From Arthrobacter sp. 9V (lineage in GTDB: Bacteria > Actinomycetota > Actinomycetes > Actinomycetales > Micrococcaceae), in assembly GCF_902506065.1 (NCBI RefSeq), contig NZ_LR732912.1:3937612-3982836 (forward strand): a stretch of DNA of 45,225 nt, given 5' to 3'. Every line of letters starts with the position of its first letter. Within the stretch, counting starts at the first letter, position 1. Below the pieces are notes generated by a model. It did no database searches. It was not told the DNA's origin and worked only from the letters and a program-made list of their open reading frames with translations. Shown here one piece after another: positions 39,933-45,225 of this stretch. The position numbers and the translations under genes are program-made.

Positions 39933-41375
39933 TTACTGTCCGGAGGAAGGATCTGACGTGTACTGCAGATGAGCCAGAAAGAGGGCTTCAGCAAGTATCG
40001 CGTTCCTGAATTCGCCGAGGTGGACCGATTCGTTGGCGCCATGTGCGCGGGAATCCGGGTCTTCTGCGCCGGTAATAAGGATGGAACAATCAGGCTGCTG
40101 TTCGGCGAGCGCCGCGGCAAACGGTATGGAACCGCCAACGCCCATCATGACGGCGCGGGAACCCAGCTGCGCTTCCGCAGCTTCTGAACCCCATGCCGTC
40201 TCCAGCGACCAGAGGGTGGCCTGGACCATAGGATCGTCCGGAGCTACGGTGAACGGCCTGCTCCTTGCCCCGGGCATGAATGTCATCTCCGCCCCGAACG
40301 GAGTGCGCCGAACAGCGTGCCGCCGGACAGCTTCCATTGCTTGGTGGGGGTCGCTGCCCGGCGGCAATCGAAGGCTGAACTTCACCGATGCCTGTGGCAG
40401 CAGGACATTGCCTGCTGTGGCGATGGGTTGTGCGTCCAGTCCTACGAAGGAGAGGGCGGGCTTGGTCCAGAGCCGGGAAGTCAATGAGTCAGTGCCGGCC
40501 AATTCCACTCCGGGGAGAAGACCCGCATCCCTGCGGAAAACGTCGTGGTCCATCTCCGGTCCCGTTGCGGAACTGGATGCCAGCCCCTCAACCGCAACGG
40601 ATCCGTCGTCGTGATGGAAGCTGGCCATGATCTTCGCCAGTACGGTCAGCGCGTCCAGCACCGGTCCGCCGTAGGTTCCGGAATGCAGGGCGTGGTCAAG
40701 GATGCGGACCTGGATGACGCCGTCCACCAGGCCTCTGAGGCTGGCTGTCAGCGCGGGGGTTCCCACCTTCCAACTCCCTGAATCCGCCACAATAGCTGCG
40801 TTTGCACGGAGTTCGTTCCCGTGGTTTTTGAAGATCCCGCCGAGCGTTGGCGATCCCGATTCTTCCTCCCCCTCGATAAAGAGGCTGAGGCCCAGCCCGT
40901 GGGCGTTTCCGAAGACGGAGTCCAGAGCCTGGACGGCCCCGAGATGCATGATGATTCCGGCCTTGTCATCAGCCACACCACGCCCGAAGAGCCTGCCATC
41001 GCGTTCTTCCGGCTCGAAGGGTGGCGTGGCCCAGGCTTCCACCGGCCCGGAAGGTTGGACATCATGATGGGCGTAGAGCAGGACCGCGGGAAAGCCGGGA
41101 GCCGGAGACCGCTTGGCAAGCACGGCGGGAGCGCCAGGAATACCGGCATCTCCCTCACCCCGGACGATCTTCGCATCAGGAAAACCGGCACTCAAAAAGA
41201 GCTCGCGGACGCGGGCAGAGCTCATTTCCAACAATTCCCGGTCAAAGCCCGGCCACGCTACGCCGGGTATTTTGACCAAATCCTTCAGGGCCTCGCAGTG
41301 TGCTGCCATCTTGGAGTCCACTGCCGCGGCCAGTGCCTTCACTATTGGCCGTGGTAGTCGCCGTTGGAAGGTCAT
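39933..41375 (-). CDS. M20 family dipeptidase / metallopeptidase
   Basis: This 480-residue zinc peptidase cleaves dipeptides or small amides. The M20 residues are visible: YAHHDVQP (H103, D105), GRGVADDKAG (D136/D137), the catalytic EGEEESGS (E170/E171), VADSG (metal Asp) and the C-terminal GANESVHLGEF (metal His). A lid/dimerisation domain is inserted at about 205-370. It is probably cytoplasmic, with no signal peptide. The gene is divergent from the decarboxylase at 41424 with only 48 bases between starts. Confidence 0.94.
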   Translation of the reverse strand: MTFQRRLPRPIVKALAAAVDSKMAAHCEALKDLVKIPGVAWPGFDRELLEMSSARVRELFLSAGFPDAKIVRGEGDAGIPGAPAVLAKRSPAPGFPAVLLYAHHDVQPSGPVEAWATPPFEPEERDGRLFGRGVADDKAGIIMHLGAVQALDSVFGNAHGLGLSLFIEGEEESGSPTLGGIFKNHGNELRANAAIVADSGSWKVGTPALTASLRGLVDGVIQVRILDHALHSGTYGGPVLDALTVLAKIMASFHHDDGSVAVEGLASSSATGPEMDHDVFRRDAGLLPGVELAGTDSLTSRLWTKPALSFVGLDAQPIATAGNVLLPQASVKFSLRLPPGSDPHQAMEAVRRHAVRRTPFGAEMTFMPGARSRPFTVAPDDPMVQATLWSLETAWGSEAAEAQLGSRAVMMGVGGSIPFAAALAEQQPDCSILITGAEDPDSRAHGANESVHLGEFRNAILAEALFLAHLQYTSDPSSGQ

Positions 41376-41423
41376 TGTGATTCACCTTGCGCCTAAGGGG
41401 TACGAAGAAGGAGAGTCCGATAA

Positions 41424-42959
41424 ATGGATTGTAAGTTTACTTACTTTCCCTGCGGCAAGGAATTACTTAGAGGAATGGAGGACACCTTGGACCAAAATGA
41501 AGCACCCTTGCTGGACGCCTTGGCCGAGTACCACCGGCTCGACCGTTACGGATTCACCCCACCCGGGCATCGTCAGGGCCGCGGCGCAGATCCCAGGACC
41601 CTTGAAATTATGGGCTCGGAGCCCTTCCGTGCCGACGTTCTGTCCACGGCAGGCCTGGACGATCGTAAATCCTCCGGCGAGTACCTCAGCAAAGCCGAGG
41701 ATCTCATGGCCGAGGCCGTGGGCGCTGACAAAGCCTTCTTTTCAACCTGCGGCAGTTCCCTCTCAGTCAAGGCCTCCATTCTGGCCGTGACAAAAGGCAG
41801 CGGTGACCTGTTGATTGGTCGGGACGCGCACAAGTCCGTAGTGGCCGGGATCATCCTGTCCGGCTTGCAGCCACGCTGGATCCGCCCGCAGTGGGACCGG
41901 GACCTCCACATTGCCCACCCTCCGTCCCCCGAAGAGGTGGAGAAGATGTGGCAGCGATATCCGGATGCCGCAGCAGCACTCATCACGAGCCCCACTCCCT
42001 ACGGAACATGCGCCGACATTCAGAAAATCGCCGAAATCTGCCACTCCCGCGGAAAGCCGCTGATCATTGATGAGGCGTGGGGTGCACATTTGCCGTTCCA
42101 TGATCGACTCCCTACCTGGGCAATGGATGCCGGCGCCGACATCTGCGTTGTCAGCGTTCACAAGATGGGCATGGGATTCGAGCAGGGATCCATCTACCAC
42201 CTCCAAGGCAACCTGGTGGATTCCGTGCGACTCAGCCAGTGCGCGGACCTGCTTTCCACCACCAGCGCCAACGTGATGATCTACGCGGCGATCGACGGCT
42301 GGCGACGGCAGATGGTTCAAGAAGGCGGGGGCCTGCTGGAAAAGGCCCTCACCTTGGCCGATCGTGTTCGGAGCGATATTGATGCCATGGATGGGCTCCA
42401 CGTCCTGGGTCCTGAGCTCATTAAGGAAGAGGCATCGCACGACTTTGATCCCCTGCACGTTTTGATCGACCTGGGAGAGCTGGGTATCAGCGGTTATCAG
42501 GCTGCGGACTGGCTGCGCGCCAACTGCCGGATAGATGTGGGGCTTAATGATCACCGCCGCATTGAGGCAACGTTGTCGCAGTCCGACAATGAAGAAACCA
42601 GCCAGCGCTTGCTGGAGGGCCTGAGGCAACTCATCAATGCGGCACCACAGATGCCCCAGCCATCAAAGGTCCAACTCCCGGAACCGGAAGACTTGGAGAT
42701 GGAAACCGTGATGCTCCCCCGGGATGCTTTCTTCGGTCCCGTGGAGAATGTGCCGGCTAAAGAAGCTGCCGGCCGGATCGCCGCGGAACAAATCACCCCG
42801 TACCCTCCGGGCGTGCCGGCCGTTCTCCCTGGTGAACGAATCAACGCAGCGGTGGTGGACTACCTGCGCTCGGGAAGTGCGGCAGGAATGGTGCTCCCTG
42901 ATCCGGCCGACCCGTCGGTGGAAACCATCAGGGTGGTGGCACACCACCGGGACGAGTAG
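41424..42959 (+). CDS. Orn/Lys/Arg decarboxylase family PLP enzyme
   Basis: The 511-residue protein belongs to the fold-type I Orn/Lys/Arg decarboxylase family: YGFTPPGHRQGRG, KAFFSTCGSSLSVKASILA, LIGRDAHKSVVAG, LIIDEAWGAHLPFH and the PLP lysine K247 in VSVHKMGM. The C-terminal domain (about 400-511) carries ITPYPPGVPAVLPGE. It likely decarboxylates arginine, ornithine or lysine to a polyamine, but specificity cannot be read. ATG 41424 follows a GAAGGAG site. An alternative ATG at 41475 would drop an unusual 17-residue lead with two cysteines (MDCKFTYFPCGKELLRG) and lies right after AGAGGA. Confidence 0.92.
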   Translation: MDCKFTYFPCGKELLRGMEDTLDQNEAPLLDALAEYHRLDRYGFTPPGHRQGRGADPRTLEIMGSEPFRADVLSTAGLDDRKSSGEYLSKAEDLMAEAVGADKAFFSTCGSSLSVKASILAVTKGSGDLLIGRDAHKSVVAGIILSGLQPRWIRPQWDRDLHIAHPPSPEEVEKMWQRYPDAAAALITSPTPYGTCADIQKIAEICHSRGKPLIIDEAWGAHLPFHDRLPTWAMDAGADICVVSVHKMGMGFEQGSIYHLQGNLVDSVRLSQCADLLSTTSANVMIYAAIDGWRRQMVQEGGGLLEKALTLADRVRSDIDAMDGLHVLGPELIKEEASHDFDPLHVLIDLGELGISGYQAADWLRANCRIDVGLNDHRRIEATLSQSDNEETSQRLLEGLRQLINAAPQMPQPSKVQLPEPEDLEMETVMLPRDAFFGPVENVPAKEAAGRIAAEQITPYPPGVPAVLPGERINAAVVDYLRSGSAAGMVLPDPADPSVETIRVVAHHRDE

Positions 42960-43008
42960 GCTGCAGTCATCTGCCGGAGCTATACCCTGAGTACGCAAAG
43001 GAGAGATC

Positions 43009-43191
43009 GTGACACTTCCTCCCACCCACGAGCCCGAGCCGTTTCCCCCGGATCCCGGACCTGTGCCGCCGCCCCCGGATCCCACCACACCTTTTCCGCC
43101 GAGCCCCATTCCGGACCCGAATCCAAGCCCTGGCCCATCACCGGTTCCGGATCCCGGGCCAGTTCCGCCGCACCCCGATCCGACTCACTAG
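43009..43191 (+). CDS. Tiny proline-rich protein, half proline
   Basis: The 60-residue protein has 30 prolines, in runs of two to four interrupted by Asp, Gly, Ser and acidic residues, for example PPDPGPVPPPPDP and a related second block PSPVPDPGPVPPHPDP. No Cys, Lys or Arg and no signal peptide are present. An AAGGAGAG site directly before the GTG start supports translation, and the decarboxylase gene ends 49 bases upstream. I know no named family. It should be a disordered or polyproline-II ligand-type peptide; the function is unknown. Confidence 0.65.
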   Translation: MTLPPTHEPEPFPPDPGPVPPPPDPTTPFPPSPIPDPNPSPGPSPVPDPGPVPPHPDPTH

Positions 43192-43291
43192 CTGACCCGT
43201 TCAATTAGGAACGTCGCCGCAGAGGGGAAATAGTCAGTAGGCTTATGTTTGATCTCGTCGGTTGACCGACGCGAATGAACAGGAGCTCACC

Positions 43292-44428
43292 ATGACGGCA
43301 TCCGAGGAAACAGTCCGCGTTTCCGTCCACAAGCCATCCAAGCCCGATCTTTGGAAGGACTCACTGGGCCGGACGGCTGTCCGGGCAAGCCAGATACTGC
43401 TCATCTTGACCCTGGCAGTGGTGGCAGTCTTCGGGCTGCTTCAAATCCGGCTGCTGGTCATCCCGGTCCTCATCGCGCTTATTTTGGCGGCAGCAATCGG
43501 CCCCTTCGTTAACATGCTGCGACGCCGCGGATGGCGCGCGGGCCTTGCAACCGGCGTCGCCTTCCTGGGCCTGTTGATAGTGCTCGGTGGGGTGATCACC
43601 ATCATCGTGTTGTCGGTGCGCAGTCAGTGGGACGAGCTGATCAGTCAGGCAGCAAGTGGGCTGGACGAACTGGAGAACTTCCTGCTGAACGGGCCGTTCC
43701 CCATTGACCGGGAGCAGATGACCCAAGCACGGGAAGCCGTGGTGGAGTTCGCCCAGAGCAGTCAGGTCCGCTCCGGCGCAGTAACCGGACTGTCAGTGGT
43801 CACGGAGTTCCTGGCCGGTGCCAGCTTGGTGGCAGTCATCCTGTTCTTCTTCCTCAAGGACGGCGCCAAAATCTGGGAGTTCTTCCTCCGGCCCTTCACA
43901 GGCAGGCGCGAAGCCAAGCTCCGCCGCGTTGGCAAGCGGACCATGGAAGTCCTGGGCGGCTACGTCCGCGGAACGGCAATAGTCGCGTTAGTGGACACGG
44001 TGGCAATCGGCGCCGCCTTGCTGATCATGCAGGTTCCACTGGCCATCCCTTTGGCGATCATCGTGTTCATCGGCGCATTCATCCCCTTGGTGGGCGCCAC
44101 AGTGGCCGGAATCCTGGCCGCTCTGGTTGCGCTGGTGGCCAACGGCCCCATCGTGGCGCTGATCGTGGTGATCGTAGTAATTGCCGTCAATCAGCTCGAA
44201 GGTGATCTCCTCCAGCCGGTCGTCATGGGCAAATCCCTGGAGCTCCACGCACTGGTCATCCTGATGGCCTTGACGGCAGGCACCATCCTCGCCGGCATCA
44301 TTGGCGCGGTCCTGGCCGTTCCTATAGCAGCCGTGGCTTGGGCAATCGTTCAAGTGTGGACGGCCGAAGACCCCAACCTTGAACCAATGAACCCGGATTT
44401 GCCGCCAGCCAACAGCCAGCCGACGTAG
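43292..44428 (+). CDS. AI-2E family transporter (membrane permease)
   Basis: This 378-residue integral membrane protein has about seven or eight hydrophobic helices, arranged as in the AI-2E (PerM/TqsA) family. LVIPVLIALILAAAIGPFVNMLRRRGWRAGLATGVAFLGLL and ALVILMALTAGTILAGIIGAVLAVPIAA are typical; the ILFFFLKDGAKIW segment is a family hallmark. Members export or take up small molecules or ions; not all handle AI-2. ATG 43292 has AGGAG upstream; a TTG at 43262 in the same frame is less likely. Confidence 0.92.
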   Translation: MTASEETVRVSVHKPSKPDLWKDSLGRTAVRASQILLILTLAVVAVFGLLQIRLLVIPVLIALILAAAIGPFVNMLRRRGWRAGLATGVAFLGLLIVLGGVITIIVLSVRSQWDELISQAASGLDELENFLLNGPFPIDREQMTQAREAVVEFAQSSQVRSGAVTGLSVVTEFLAGASLVAVILFFFLKDGAKIWEFFLRPFTGRREAKLRRVGKRTMEVLGGYVRGTAIVALVDTVAIGAALLIMQVPLAIPLAIIVFIGAFIPLVGATVAGILAALVALVANGPIVALIVVIVVIAVNQLEGDLLQPVVMGKSLELHALVILMALTAGTILAGIIGAVLAVPIAAVAWAIVQVWTAEDPNLEPMNPDLPPANSQPT

Positions 44429-44434
44429 CAGCAG

Positions 44435-44893
44435 CTAACCCACAGCCCTCTTGATGAGTTCAACGATCCGCGCTTCCACCTCGGGCGTCATTGCGGTGAT
44501 AGCGAAGGACGTCGGCCACATGGCGCCGTCGTCCAGCTGAGCGTTCTCTTCAAAGCCGAGCGTGGCATACCGGGCCTTGAACTTGTGGGAGCTCTGGAAG
44601 AAAACAATGTTCTTCCCGTCCCGGGCATAGGCCGGGATGCCGTACCAGGTCTTGGGGCTAAGGTCCGGGGCGTGCTCCTTGACGATTGCGTGGAGTCGCT
44701 CAGCTATAAGCTTGTCCGCCTCGGGCATCTCCGCGATCTTCGCCAGAACATCAGCCTCACCGTCGGCCTTGGATGCCTTCTTGCGCGGCGCCTTCTTGAG
44801 TTCCTGCGCGCGCTCCTTCATGGCGGCGCGCTCCTCTTCGGTGAAGCCGTCGTAGGATTTTTCCTTCGTGCCTGATTTGCCCGTATCCGTCAT
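44435..44893 (-). CDS. DUF1801 (YdhG-like) domain protein
   Basis: The 152-residue protein has a basic, Ala/Lys-rich N-terminus (about 1-45) and a DUF1801 domain: LHAIVKEHAPDLSPKTWYGIPAYARDGKNIVFFQSSHKFKARYATLGF. The family includes a proposed intracellular iron chaperone in Bacillus, but the role here is unknown. A GGGGAG site precedes ATG 44893. The gene converges on the AI-2E gene, with six bases between stops. Confidence 0.9.
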   Translation of the reverse strand: MTDTGKSGTKEKSYDGFTEEERAAMKERAQELKKAPRKKASKADGEADVLAKIAEMPEADKLIAERLHAIVKEHAPDLSPKTWYGIPAYARDGKNIVFFQSSHKFKARYATLGFEENAQLDDGAMWPTSFAITAMTPEVEARIVELIKRAVG

Positions 44894-45153
44894 GGTGTTC
44901 GCTCCCCTTGGTCCTTTGAACTGATACCCCTAACAGTAGGTTGGCCACGGATCCAGGGCTTCTCCAAAACTGCTCGATGAGGGGTATGCGATTCAGCTTG
45001 CGGGAGTCTTGAGGTTTTCCTGAGGAAGTGTTGACCGTTCACAGGATTTGTTCTTGATCCGGGCCCGGCACAGTAGTTCTTGTCAGCCAGAGAGGCTGGA
45101 AAATGAACGGCCGGCCGGTCTCACGGTGGCCTCCCGAAAGGAAACTGATTCCC

Positions 45154-45225
45154 ATGGCCATCAGCCTCAAAACCACCTCCGGCAAGATCCTCGCCTCCGT
45201 CGCACTGGTAGGCACCGCTGCCGCC
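45154..45225 (+). CDS. Start of a secreted protein (truncated by the window end)
   Basis: From ATG 45154, preceded by GAAAGGA, the frame reads MAISLKTTSGKILASVALVGTAAA to the window edge, a clear signal peptide start. It resembles the beginning of actinobacterial TasA/CalY-like exported proteins, but only 24 codons are available. The 260 bases before it hold no gene; a TTGACC box at about 45034 could be part of its promoter. Confidence 0.6.
   Translation, partial: MAISLKTTSGKILASVALVGTAAA

Overview
The window is a stretch of a high-GC actinobacterial chromosome, most likely from the Micrococcaceae (Arthrobacter/Paenarthrobacter type). I infer this from the dnaX-recR-lysC order, the GTG starts with strong Shine-Dalgarno sites, the actinobacterial families DUF4193, DUF427 and DUF4190, a DUF222/HNH (13E12-type) nuclease and an NgcE-type sugar-binding protein. 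No rRNA, tRNA, CRISPR array, insertion sequence or phage gene was seen. The window opens inside dnaX and ends inside a secreted-protein gene.

Layout. 1-4.9 kb: 3' end of dnaX, recR, a membrane protein, a DUF427 protein and aspartate kinase lysC with a strong terminator. 4.9-8.1 kb: a TetR regulator divergent from a GH3 beta-glucosidase, with a clear inverted repeat between them. 8.3-10.4 kb: small proteins (DUF4193, LapA-like, two unknowns) and an OhrR-type MarR regulator. 10.5-16.7 kb: two subtilisin-inhibitor-like (SSI) paralogues flanking a gene usually annotated as 3-methyladenine DNA glycosylase, then a DUF4190 protein, a short alpha/beta hydrolase and a 1062-residue secreted subtilase. 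17-19.7 kb: a D-2-hydroxyacid dehydrogenase, a manganese catalase, a DUF1540 protein and a small membrane protein. 20-23.4 kb: purS-purQ-purL, tightly coupled and ended by a terminator. 23.4-26.5 kb (minus strand): a three-gene overlapping c-di-GMP operon made of a membrane GGEEF cyclase, an unrecognised 167-residue protein and a GGDEF-EAL protein.

26.6-30.7 kb: DUF503, an antibiotic-biosynthesis-monooxygenase-fold protein, and an ngcEFG-like sugar ABC operon with no ATPase gene. 31.2-33.5 kb: a YjbR protein, a lipoprotein polysaccharide deacetylase, a CoA-binding protein, and a divergent paralogue that is broken by an internal frame-shifting deletion. 33.5-35 kb: an ECF sigma factor overlapping an anti-sigma-like membrane protein. 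35.3-36.7 kb: the DUF222/HNH protein. 36.8-39.7 kb (minus): an overlapping operon of a saccharopine-dehydrogenase-like protein, a TetR regulator and a GH29 alpha-L-fucosidase, preceded by a perfect 22-bp palindrome. 39.9-45.2 kb: an M20 dipeptidase, an Orn/Lys/Arg-type decarboxylase, a tiny half-proline protein, an AI-2E family transporter, a DUF1801 protein and the start of an exported protein.

How the genes fit together. Housekeeping genes (dnaX, recR, lysC, purSQL) are interleaved with accessory cassettes for plant or soil glycans (GH3, GH29, ngcEFG), extracellular proteolysis with possible inhibitor partners, oxidative stress (OhrR, Mn-catalase) and c-di-GMP signalling. The most distinctive items are the SSI-like pair near a subtilase, the unknown middle gene of the c-di-GMP operon, the conserved internal start in lysC, the two palindromic TetR-type operators and the decayed CoA-binding gene.
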